A DNA stretch of 64,000 nt, taken from an uncultured Dysgonomonas sp. GTDB lineage: Bacteria; Bacteroidota; Bacteroidia; Bacteroidales; Dysgonomonadaceae. The stretch covers positions 1 through 64,000 of the forward strand of contig CALKIV010000084.1 in the NCBI GenBank assembly GCA_937995835.1, in the 5' to 3' direction. Position 1 is the stretch's first letter, and the number at the start of each line of letters is the position of its first letter. Position numbers and translations under genes: made by a program. The notes under the pieces were generated by a model, which had not been told where the DNA came from, ran no database searches, and saw only the letters and a list, made by a program, of their open reading frames with translations. This document shows positions 53,631 to 61,273 of the stretch, piece by piece.

Positions 53631-54296
53631 ATGCAAGAGAACAAAGAAGCAAATACAGAGCAATTTATCTTACAGTGTGCCGAAGAAGTCTTTCTGGAGA
53701 GAGGATTCGATGGGGCTAAGACGACCGAAATAGCCAAGAGGGCAGGGGTCAATCATGCGATGATTCATTATTATTTCAGAACGAAGCGAAACCTTTTTGA
53801 TATGGTGTTTAAAAGTAAGGTAGAACTTTTTGCTACCTCATTTTCTGATACCATGACACAAGATCTGCCGCTCTTCGAAAAATTGGAGCAAGCCATTGAG
53901 CATCATTTTGACTTTTTGGCCAAAAATCCTCGCCTACCTTTTTTCATTTACTCCGAAATAGTAAATAGTGACGAGTATAAACATGTATTCATTGATGCTG
54001 TAATAGAAAAAATGATTGAGACTATTCATGAACTAGAAGATGCATTAGCTGACGAACATGCTAAAGGAACGATTAGAAAAATGAAAGCGACAGAGCTCTT
54101 GATGAATATCATGGCAGTCAATGTTACCACCTTTTTGGCTTATCCTTTGCTCCAGGTGTTGGTCGCTAGACCTGAAGATGAGGAAGAAATAATAGAACAG
54201 AGAAAAAAGAGCAATGTGGAATTCGTTCTCAACAGTCTAAAACTCGAACGTATGCAACCGACATATAAGCAAACAAGTTTGGATTTTGGTTTTTAA
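53631..54296 (+). CDS. TetR/AcrR-family transcription regulator
   Basis: The 221-residue regulator has the TetR DNA-binding domain (about 10-56: TEQFILQCAEEVFLERGFDGAKTTEIAKRAGVNHAMIHYYFRTK) and a helical ligand-binding domain. It probably represses its own gene through the inverted repeat at its start site. Four similar repeats follow downstream around the esterase and exosortase genes, so it may control them too. The ligand is unknown. Confidence 0.92.
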   Translation: MQENKEANTEQFILQCAEEVFLERGFDGAKTTEIAKRAGVNHAMIHYYFRTKRNLFDMVFKSKVELFATSFSDTMTQDLPLFEKLEQAIEHHFDFLAKNPRLPFFIYSEIVNSDEYKHVFIDAVIEKMIETIHELEDALADEHAKGTIRKMKATELLMNIMAVNVTTFLAYPLLQVLVARPEDEEEIIEQRKKSNVEFVLNSLKLERMQPTYKQTSLDFGF

Positions 54297-54328
54297 GTCT
54301 TGAACGAGTATCGTTTTCTCGTTCAGGA

Positions 54329-54344
54329 CTAACAGTGTTGTTAA
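54329..54344. promoter_or_regulatory. Operator-like repeat, copy 2
   Basis: CTAACA-GTGT-TGTTAA, 33 bases after the tetR stop codon. Confidence 0.5.
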
Positions 54345-54391
54345 TTAAAAGGATTGTTACGGTCGATTGGGCTTTTGTTGATCGTTGAATC

Positions 54392-54407
54392 TTAACAGAC
54401 CTGTTAG
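54392..54407. promoter_or_regulatory. Operator-like repeat, copy 3
   Basis: TTAACA-GACC-TGTTAG, 47 bases after copy 2. Confidence 0.5.
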
Positions 54408-54815
54408 TGTTGGTGTGTCTGAATACTTGATTCCTGTTTTGGAATAGAAAATAACAAGCATTTCATATTATGCAATGAGCATGTATATGGGATGCTTAGT
54501 TTTTAGAGGTAAATAAACGCGTATTTAAACAGATAATTGATTCTGATGAGTTGTTCTGCTTCTTCGAGATAATCTTCCCTTAAAATGGATTTAAATGAGC
54601 TGATTTGACAAGTGATTAGTTGTAGTGGATGTACTGATAACATAAAATGCTTGGGAAGTTAGAATAGTATGTAAATTCTTTTGTGTCATTTTGTCCTAAT
54701 GTCAATTATTGGATTAAATGACTATATAATAAAATTACTTATAAATCTTAATACTTGTAATATAATATTTAATCGTTAAAATGTGAAGTAATACTTTTAG
54801 CTATTCTATCATGAT

Positions 54816-54823
54816 TACCTTTG
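54816..54823 (+). promoter_or_regulatory. Orphan -7 box
   Basis: TACCTTTG, full consensus, about 290 bases before the esterase gene. Only a 13-residue frame (54835-54876) follows, so it may drive a small RNA or a long esterase leader. Confidence 0.4.
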
Positions 54824-55011
54824 CAGAAAAGAACATGAGTTGTTATGCTAAATTGAATCATCATAAATCTAAGTAATATTTGCCTTTGTCTATATCTTAT
54901 TATATACTATATATTCATGTTATTAACAACTTATATCATAATATGTAAATTAATACTTTACAGATGAAAGTGGAGTCAGAAAGCAAAATGTAGCAGCTTA
55001 ATTGCCAAGAA

Positions 55012-55044
55012 AATCAGATTTATTGTTCAAATAAGCTATCTTTG
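55012..55044 (+). promoter_or_regulatory. Esterase promoter
   Basis: TTG (55012-55014), 22 bases, then TATCTTTG (55037-55044). The start would lie near 55051, so operator copy 4 is in the leader. Confidence 0.65.
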
Positions 55045-55082
55045 TTTGTGGTGTGTTTATCACTAATGAAGAAAAGAACTAA

Positions 55083-55098
55083 CTAACAATGATGTTAA
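55083..55098. promoter_or_regulatory. Operator-like repeat, copy 4 (esterase leader)
   Basis: CTAACA-ATGA-TGTTAA, between the predicted start of transcription and the esterase ATG, 14 bases before the latter. Confidence 0.6.
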
Positions 55099-55112
55099 TC
55101 TAAAATAAAGTC

Positions 55113-56048
55113 ATGAATATCAGTAAGATGAGTTTGAATTTCTTGACCCTCTTGGCTTTCTTGAGCATTTCTTTTGGGCTCTATGGTCAACAAAGAGTCT
55201 TTGATGTGCCTCTTTGGCAAGAAGGACTGCCCAATAGCAATGGGCACGATGGTGGAGGTTATGCCATGGACGATAAAAACTACAAACCAGCCATGCGTGT
55301 TTTTCTTCCTGCGAAGGAGAAAGCTACGGGCAGAGCCATTGTCTGCTATCCCGGAGGAGGATATTCGCAGACTAGCCCTGAGCGTTATGCACAAACTTGG
55401 GCTCCCTTCTACAATGAGTTAGGAATTGCTTTCGTGGCCTTGCATTATCGCATGCCTTATGCGAATCCGGAAATACCAATTTCGGATGCGTTGGAAGCTT
55501 TCAGACAAACACGACTACATGCTAAAGAGTGGAATATAAATCCCGAAGATATTGGTCTGCAAGGAGTTTCGGCTGGGGGACATTTAGCTTCCACCATCGC
55601 TACACAGTATCAAGATACGGTGAAAGCCTCTTTTCAGATTTTGATCTATCCTGTGATTTCTTTCCAAGAGGGCTATGTGCATCAGGGTTCTAGGGATAAT
55701 TTTATTGGTAAGGCACCTGCTAAGGGAGCAAACGATGATGCTAAGTTATTGGCAGATTGCAGCCAAGAGGAACAGTGTTACAAGGCTTTGCAACAGCAAT
55801 ATTCTAACCAAATGAACGTGACAAGTAAAACTCCAAAAGCATTTATAGCTGTTAGCAATGATGATAAGTTGGCAGATAATAGTGTGTTGTACTATTTAGC
55901 ACTGCATGGCAACAAGGTTTCGGCTGTGTTGCATGTCTATTCGTCGGGAGGTCATGGTTGGCATATTAACGAGAAGAATAGATCTAAACCATTTGCGCAT
56001 AGTGCCTTGGTGGAAGAGGAGTTGAAGGAATGGTTAAGCAGCTTTTAA
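55113..56048 (+). CDS. Secreted alpha/beta-hydrolase (esterase)
   Basis: The 311-residue protein has a signal peptide (about 1-25, ending LYGQ) and the alpha/beta-hydrolase fold of BD-FAE/acetyl-xylan-esterase-like enzymes. It has the oxyanion loop YPGGGYS, nucleophile Ser153 in GVSAGGH, an Asp in SNDDKLAD, and the His in GGHGWH near the C-terminus. It would act in the periplasm or outside on ester groups of glycans or small molecules. Its leader carries a TetR-type operator, and the exosortase operon follows. Confidence 0.88.
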   Translation: MNISKMSLNFLTLLAFLSISFGLYGQQRVFDVPLWQEGLPNSNGHDGGGYAMDDKNYKPAMRVFLPAKEKATGRAIVCYPGGGYSQTSPERYAQTWAPFYNELGIAFVALHYRMPYANPEIPISDALEAFRQTRLHAKEWNINPEDIGLQGVSAGGHLASTIATQYQDTVKASFQILIYPVISFQEGYVHQGSRDNFIGKAPAKGANDDAKLLADCSQEEQCYKALQQQYSNQMNVTSKTPKAFIAVSNDDKLADNSVLYYLALHGNKVSAVLHVYSSGGHGWHINEKNRSKPFAHSALVEEELKEWLSSF

Positions 56049-56064
56049 TGCTAAGCTTTTAGAG

Positions 56065-56080
56065 TTAACAATAATGTTAA
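56065..56080. promoter_or_regulatory. Operator-like repeat, copy 5
   Basis: TTAACA-ATAA-TGTTAA, perfect, 17 bases after the esterase stop and about 95 bases above the exosortase -7 box. Confidence 0.5.
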
Positions 56081-56092
56081 GATAATAGAAAG

Positions 56093-56124
56093 AGGTGTAG
56101 GGCTGTGAACTGCACCTTTTTTTA
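56093..56124 (+). terminator. Esterase terminator
   Basis: AGGTGTAG (56093-56100) pairs with CTGCACCT (56110-56117, one G-T), followed by a T run. Confidence 0.75.
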
Positions 56125-56173
56125 TGTCTTGATCTTTAATTCAATAATATAGCATTAGGAGGCAAAAAATTAC

Positions 56174-56181
56174 TATTTTTG
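56174..56181 (+). promoter_or_regulatory. -7 box of the exosortase operon
   Basis: TATTTTTG, full consensus, 57 bases before the xrtK ATG. Confidence 0.55.
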
Positions 56182-56238
56182 ATAAAATAAAACTTTTACA
56201 ATCAACAAGTACTACATCTCAAAAAAAACTGACAAGGC

Positions 56239-56760
56239 ATGAAGAATATGCTGCTCACCATTGTTTGTTTCCTGATTTTTGTCTTCGCCAAATTTTGGTT
56301 TCGCGAAGCACACAACTCAGATTTGCTTTTTTTGTTATTTCCTACCAATTGGGGGGTAGAGTTTTTCTTGGGCACTCGAAGTGTATTTACTGCAGATTTG
56401 GGCTATTTGTTTGCCGATCTCAATATCGCCATCGAGAAGTCGTGTTCGGGCTTCAATTTTTTGGTCATCTCTTGGTTAATGGCTTGCTATACAATGATAT
56501 CTTCCGAGGAGTTGAGATCCAAAGTAAATGTATGGTTGATGATTCCTATTGCCCTTATTTTGGCTTACCTTGCAACTCTATTAGCTAACAGTTCGCGCAT
56601 CACTATATATACGGTGCTGATGAGGCAACGAATCACCAGTCTGCTAGACCCCAATGACACGTGGTTGCATCTGGCTGAGGGGGTGTTGGTTTATTTCTCA
56701 TTCTTACTTCTTTTTTATTTCTTACTCAATCGATTGATTACAAAACTAAAACAAAAATGA
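56239..56760 (+). CDS. xrtK: Exosortase K
   Basis: The 173-residue integral membrane protein has about five to six helices and the exosortase catalytic triad in the expected order: Cys69 (KSCSGFNF), Arg120 (ANSSRI) and His144 (WLHLAEG). Exosortases act as membrane transpeptidase/proteases that process C-terminal sorting signals. The small size and the adjacent MSEP-CTERM gene, overlapping by 4 bases, point to exosortase K. By analogy it cleaves at the MSEP signal and moves the substrate to the envelope or a further carrier. This assignment is from memory of the family. Confidence 0.88.
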   Translation: MKNMLLTIVCFLIFVFAKFWFREAHNSDLLFLLFPTNWGVEFFLGTRSVFTADLGYLFADLNIAIEKSCSGFNFLVISWLMACYTMISSEELRSKVNVWLMIPIALILAYLATLLANSSRITIYTVLMRQRITSLLDPNDTWLHLAEGVLVYFSFLLLFYFLLNRLITKLKQK

Positions 56761-59627
56761 ATAACTTATTGAACCCCAGATGGCTATTGTTGGTCAATAC
56801 TTTGCCCATAGCCTTGCTCTTGTTTTTGGGCTGGAACGAATACGATGTCGTAAAATCAGCCCTAGATACTGAATCGCTGACCACATGGCAAACCTCGGCT
56901 TTGTTTCTTGTTCTCATTGCCCTCTTCACCTTGCTTTATGCTGTAATACGGGGTGTACAGAACAAAAAAGTAGAAAAAATTTACTGCTTTATTAGTCTTT
57001 TGGCCAATATTGCTTTTCTTGTTTCTTACACCTTTTTGGGTGATTTTATTCCAAGGGAAATAGCCAGTTGGATGGTTTCGGGAAATATTCACCTCTATAT
57101 TGCAGGTGGTTTGATGCCTTCCATTGCGCATGCAGGATTCTGTTTGGTGGTGCTTTTTACACCTACAACCGAGGGGCAAAAAGGTTGGTTTAATATCTTG
57201 ATGGCTGTTGCCATTCCTTTTGCTTTCTACCTTTCCGTGCTAGCTATATCGGTTATTGTGAGAGGATTGAGAGCTGATCGATTTTTCTCTTCAGACTTCT
57301 TTCTCTTTCTGACGATAGTGGTTTTGGTCGTTGGTACGGTTTTCTTTTTCTTGCTCCTGGCACGAGGTATATACATCATCATTTCCAATAGAAAAGGTCC
57401 TTTTAATAAAGAGACAGTCTTGGTTTTTAGTCTGTTGATATCCATTGGTTTGCCTCTGTTTGGACTTTATGTCAACGAGAAAATATTTACTAGTATGTTT
57501 GGAGACTTTTCCAATATCTGGTACTATATCTTAGCTGTCGTTAATGGTATTTTTGTCTGTCTACCAGACCCTAAGAATGTGAAATATAGGTTGGCACTTT
57601 ATTTTGCCAGGGCTGTTACTTTTTCGTTTACGTTCTATTTTTTCCTTGTCTTTCTGCCTTTCTTGCCATTGTCTATCATTGTTGTTATTGCTATTGGTTT
57701 GGGCTTCTTGATGCTTGCCCCCATTATGCTTTTCATTGTACATATGAATGCATTGGCGAGAGATTTCAAATTCTTGAAAGAAAATAGTGTTAAGCCTTGG
57801 GCGCTCATTGTTATGCTTGTTGTGGGCTTTATGGTTTTGCCAACTATTCTTACATTCAACTATATGGACGATCGGAAGAATTTGCATGCCACTCTGGAAT
57901 ATCTCTATAGTCCTGATTATAGTAAAGAATATAATATAGATCGAAATGCCGTGCTCTACACTTTGAGGCAAGTGGAAGATAGACGTGGCGAGTCTATTCT
58001 CTATGCCACCACGCCGTATTTAGGAAACTATTATCGTTGGCTTGTATTGGATAACTTGAATCTGTCGCGAGAGAAGAAAAATCTTATCCTTGCAGTGTTC
58101 GATGGCGATCGTAGTGTTCCTGCATCTTATCGCAGGAGTGGTGTGATAAGTAGGGATGCAAGGGTTGGAAATACGGCTTTGCAAATCTCCGAAGCTCATG
58201 AAGATTTTGTAAAACGACAAGGTATACATATCTCTAATATAGAGAGTAATTCGCATTTCGATGAAACCCAAAATGTATGGATAAGCAAGATTGACTTGTC
58301 GATACACAATCCCGATGTAGCGCTTTGGAATTCAGAATATATCACCCGTTTCGATCTGCCAGATGGTTGTTGGATCAGTGATTACTATCTCGTGGTAGAT
58401 AGTGTTAAGAAAAAAGGCATCTTGGCCGAAAAGAAAACGGCAAGTTGGATATTCCAACAAATCAGAAACGTGAATCGAGACCCCGGTTTGCTCCGATATG
58501 TAGGAGGTAATGCCATAGATTTCAGAGTATTCCCCTTCCAAATGGGTGAAACTCGATATACAGGTTTCGAGTTGATGCACAAAGAGCCGGTGACCATCAC
58601 TCTGGATGGAGAGGTGATCAGCTTAGGAAACGCAGAAGCCACTGAATTTCAAAGTGTAAATAAACAAAAAATGGCTTTTGTTTCTTCTGCCGAGAAGCAA
58701 AATTTACCTATCCAAAAACGTGAACCTTATCTGCATTTCATTCTAGACACAGGAAGCAAGGGTGTTGCAACTGTGATTGCAAGGATGGAAGACTTGTTGA
58801 CAGATACGGCTTTCGATGTTAAAAATGCAAAGATCACTTTTGCAGGTTCTTATACTCAAACAGTTGACCTGACAAGTGATTGGAAAGAACAGTATAGAGC
58901 CCACAAAAGCGAGGGCGGGTTCTTTGTCGATCGTACCATCAAGAAGGCTATCTTTGACCATTTTACGCAACCCGTAGAGGGAAAATATCCTCTCTTTGTG
59001 GTGGTTAGCGAAGATCCTAGACGTGGCATTTGGCAAAACGATCTCAACGATTTGCAATTTGCATATCCTGACAATGACTATTTTTTGGAATATGAAGATA
59101 GTGAGCATAAAGTGCTTTATTCCAACAGTTTGTTTGGTGACTGGCAACGAAAACCATTCGATGGTATCGAAACCAAGGCAGTGGCAACTTATCAGATTGA
59201 TGAGAATACAAAAGTCTATCTTCCAGCAGATTCAATGGCAAGTGTGGTGCTCAATCCTAGCCTGACCACTTGGGTAACGGACGAGGATTTGCAAGCCTTG
59301 GACTGGAAAACCGGACTCGATCAGCAAGCTCGTTGGATGCACCAAGCCCTCTATCCTCAGACTGCACTGGCAGACTGGGTGGAGCTGGTGAAATCGAGCT
59401 TTCGTTCACGTATCATGAGCCCTCTGACCTCCTACATCGTGCTGGAGACTGAGGCACAGGAGACCCTGATGCTCAAGAAACAAGCCGATATGCTTGCCGG
59501 AAACAAGAATCTCGACCTCGATGCAGAGGATACGAGACGGATGTCCGAGCCGGAATTGTACATCCTGCTGGGGCTTCTGGCTGTGCTCTACGTGTTCCAC
59601 CGTAGAAGAAAAGTTGTTAAGAAGTAG
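56757..59627 (+). CDS. MSEP-CTERM sorting-signal protein with VIT-like domain
   Basis: The 956-residue protein has a membrane-embedded N-terminal half (about ten helices within 8-380). An extracytoplasmic region follows, including a VIT-like segment (about 545-625, with [26 protein letters not shown] and [15 protein letters not shown]). At the C-terminus is a tripartite sorting signal: MSEP (929-932), a hydrophobic helix, and a basic tail HRRRKVVKK. It is the likely sole substrate of exosortase K, whose gene it overlaps as ATGA. The last ~400 bases have about 54% G+C against about 39% before them. The biological role is unknown. Confidence 0.88.
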   Translation: MNNLLNPRWLLLVNTLPIALLLFLGWNEYDVVKSALDTESLTTWQTSALFLVLIALFTLLYAVIRGVQNKKVEKIYCFISLLANIAFLVSYTFLGDFIPREIASWMVSGNIHLYIAGGLMPSIAHAGFCLVVLFTPTTEGQKGWFNILMAVAIPFAFYLSVLAISVIVRGLRADRFFSSDFFLFLTIVVLVVGTVFFFLLLARGIYIIISNRKGPFNKETVLVFSLLISIGLPLFGLYVNEKIFTSMFGDFSNIWYYILAVVNGIFVCLPDPKNVKYRLALYFARAVTFSFTFYFFLVFLPFLPLSIIVVIAIGLGFLMLAPIMLFIVHMNALARDFKFLKENSVKPWALIVMLVVGFMVLPTILTFNYMDDRKNLHATLEYLYSPDYSKEYNIDRNAVLYTLRQVEDRRGESILYATTPYLGNYYRWLVLDNLNLSREKKNLILAVFDGDRSVPASYRRSGVISRDARVGNTALQISEAHEDFVKRQGIHISNIESNSHFDETQNVWISKIDLSIHNPDVALWNSEYITRFDLPDGCWISDYYLVVDSVKKKGILAEKKTASWIFQQIRNVNRDPGLLRYVGGNAIDFRVFPFQMGETRYTGFELMHKEPVTITLDGEVISLGNAEATEFQSVNKQKMAFVSSAEKQNLPIQKREPYLHFILDTGSKGVATVIARMEDLLTDTAFDVKNAKITFAGSYTQTVDLTSDWKEQYRAHKSEGGFFVDRTIKKAIFDHFTQPVEGKYPLFVVVSEDPRRGIWQNDLNDLQFAYPDNDYFLEYEDSEHKVLYSNSLFGDWQRKPFDGIETKAVATYQIDENTKVYLPADSMASVVLNPSLTTWVTDEDLQALDWKTGLDQQARWMHQALYPQTALADWVELVKSSFRSRIMSPLTSYIVLETEAQETLMLKKQADMLAGNKNLDLDAEDTRRMSEPELYILLGLLAVLYVFHRRRKVVKK

Positions 59628-59654
59628 AAAATAAACGCATTAGCTTTGTGTGGT

Positions 59655-59687
59655 GGGGGAGGTGTGGATACACGTCCCCCTTTTTTT
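59655..59687 (+). terminator. Terminator of the exosortase operon
   Basis: GGGGGA pairs with TCCCCC and GTGT with ACAC, with one mismatch (59655-59665 with 59670-59680), followed by seven T. Confidence 0.9.
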
Positions 59688-60152
59688 CTACATTCTTTCT
59701 TTTTTACTTTCTTATCTTTCTTTATATTGTGGTGAGGAGTAGGATATCATCCGGTTGTAGAGCCGGGTGTTATCCTTTATAACTCTCTGTAAGACTGTTT
59801 GTTATTATGGTGTTTCATCTGGTCCTATGCCTCTAGAAAGCTTGTAGACTACTATTCCTCTTCAAAAAAAGCATCGTCAAAAATTTAAAACTCTCCAACA
59901 TATTTGTGTAAAACACTCAATCGGCTTCATCAAATCATGCGATCCATATTATTAATTATGGTATTAAAATATGCATGCTTAGAACTCCGAAAATATCCGT
60001 GACGTATGATTAAACTCTTGTCTCCAATTCTTTTTCTGATAAACCAAAAACTTCGCTTAGTTATGGTTTGTATATGCGTTTCAGATGCAACGCCTCAACG
60101 ATATAGATAATTCTTCCTCGAAATTATCTTGACCAACAAATGCTACATTAGG

Positions 60153-60189
60153 GCAACATGTATGTTGCATGAGAGCAACATGAGAGCAA
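60153..60189. repeat. Inverted and tandem repeat upstream of yhcH
   Basis: GCAACAT (60153-60159) and ATGTTGC (60162-60168) form an operator-like inverted repeat. Directly after it CATGAGAGCAA occurs twice in tandem (60168-60178 and 60179-60189). It lies about 60 bases above the yhcH -7 box. Confidence 0.55.
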
Positions 60190-60248
60190 CAAATGTATTA
60201 TCGCAGAAAAATATTGCTTAAAAAAGTACTTCGAATCTATGATAACAT

Positions 60249-60256
60249 TATCTTTA
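60249..60256 (+). promoter_or_regulatory. -7 box of the YhcH-family gene
   Basis: TATCTTTA, seven of eight positions, 33 bases before the ATG. Confidence 0.45.
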
Positions 60257-60289
60257 TGAAAATTTACTTTTTTAAAAGAAATAAAAGAA

Positions 60290-60775
60290 ATGATACTAGG
60301 AAATTTAGACAACACTGCAACGTATGAGCAATTGAGCCCATTGTTTAAAGAGGCATTTGAATACCTCAAAAAACTTGATTTTAACAATCTGGAAACAGGA
60401 AAAGTGGAACTAGTGGGCAAGGATTTGTACGTAAATATTACGGATACAAAACTGAAAACTGTGGAAGATGCCAAAATGGAAGTGCATAACTTGTATGCAG
60501 ACATTCAGCTTCCAGTGAGTGTAGCTGAAACCTTTGGATGGATAGATCGCTCAAGGCTAAAACTAGAGAGAGATGCTTATAACCCTGAAAAAGACATTCA
60601 ATTTTTCAAAGAAACAGCCACTTCGTATATCACCATCCAACCCCGCGATTTCATTATCTTTTTCCCCGAAGATGGTCATGCTCCATGCATCGGAGAGGGC
60701 GAAATCAGAAAAATCGTAGTGAAGGTGAAAGTTAGAGAGTCTTTGGCGAATATGAAAAGCAAGTTTGGTCTCTAA
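60290..60775 (+). CDS. YhcH/YjgK/YiaL-family protein
   Basis: This 161-residue cupin-like protein of the DUF386/YhcH family has EVHNLYADIQLPV (metal-site His), the TIQPRDFIIFFPEDGHAPCIG block with a conserved His, and KIVVKVKV. E. coli members sit in sialic acid and sugar operons and are thought to act on sugar anomers or related intermediates. Here a SusC receptor follows, which suits glycan use, although a terminator separates them. Confidence 0.88.
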   Translation: MILGNLDNTATYEQLSPLFKEAFEYLKKLDFNNLETGKVELVGKDLYVNITDTKLKTVEDAKMEVHNLYADIQLPVSVAETFGWIDRSRLKLERDAYNPEKDIQFFKETATSYITIQPRDFIIFFPEDGHAPCIGEGEIRKIVVKVKVRESLANMKSKFGL

Positions 60776-61273
60776 ACAGTAAACATTCGCTTTAAACCTA
60801 GATAGGTGTTAAAAGCTTCACCTGAGTATTATTCTTTCGATAATACTCAGGTGAAGCTTTTTTTTATTTTCGTTTCCTCTTCAATAGCTGATTTTATTTC
60901 TTCAAACTGCCTGTTTTGCATTTAACCACAGAATAAGCGTCTTTCGAACACTTTTCTTTTGGTATAATTATTTCATTATCTATCGATTCCTTTCTTTTAT
61001 GTTATAAAACACAAGGCTATTATATCTTTTAACTTTCTTTTGTTCTTTCGATAATTAATTATAAATTGCGTTTAGTTCTGTTTCGATAATCTAAAATAAT
61101 TAAACGGAACAGCGATAGATTAACCTTTTTGAATGAACCGATAAAGAATCGGATCGAGTAAGAAAAACGTACTTCTAAAATCAAGTACGCTCATGTGCCA
61201 AGAATTTATGAGCAGGCGTAATGCCATACTATAAAGAATAGCTTTAAACTTAATTTTAATACTCAATCTTATT
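60776..61273. other. Leader region of the SusC gene
   Basis: After the yhcH terminator the ~400 bases up to the SusC ATG are AT-rich, with no consensus -7 box that I trust and no adjacent sigma/anti-sigma genes. A long leader is likely. Confidence 0.4.
60811..60866 (+). terminator. yhcH terminator
   Basis: A perfect 22-bp stem (60811-60832 with 60840-60861), a 7-base loop and further T. It could work in both directions. Confidence 0.95.

Larger units (their letters stand above)
54297..55112. other. Region between tetR and the esterase
   Basis: These 816 bases contain a hairpin after tetR (TGAACGAG 54301-54308 with CTCGTTCA 54318-54325), operator copies 2 to 4, an orphan promoter (54816-54823) and the esterase promoter. 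I see no gene longer than 14 codons. Confidence 0.5.
59628..60289. other. Intergenic region before yhcH
   Basis: The region contains the terminator at 59655, a second strong hairpin (59742-59754 with 59763-59775, one mismatch), and near 60150-60190 an inverted repeat plus an 11-base tandem repeat. The stretch 59780-60140 holds nothing I recognise. Confidence 0.5.
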
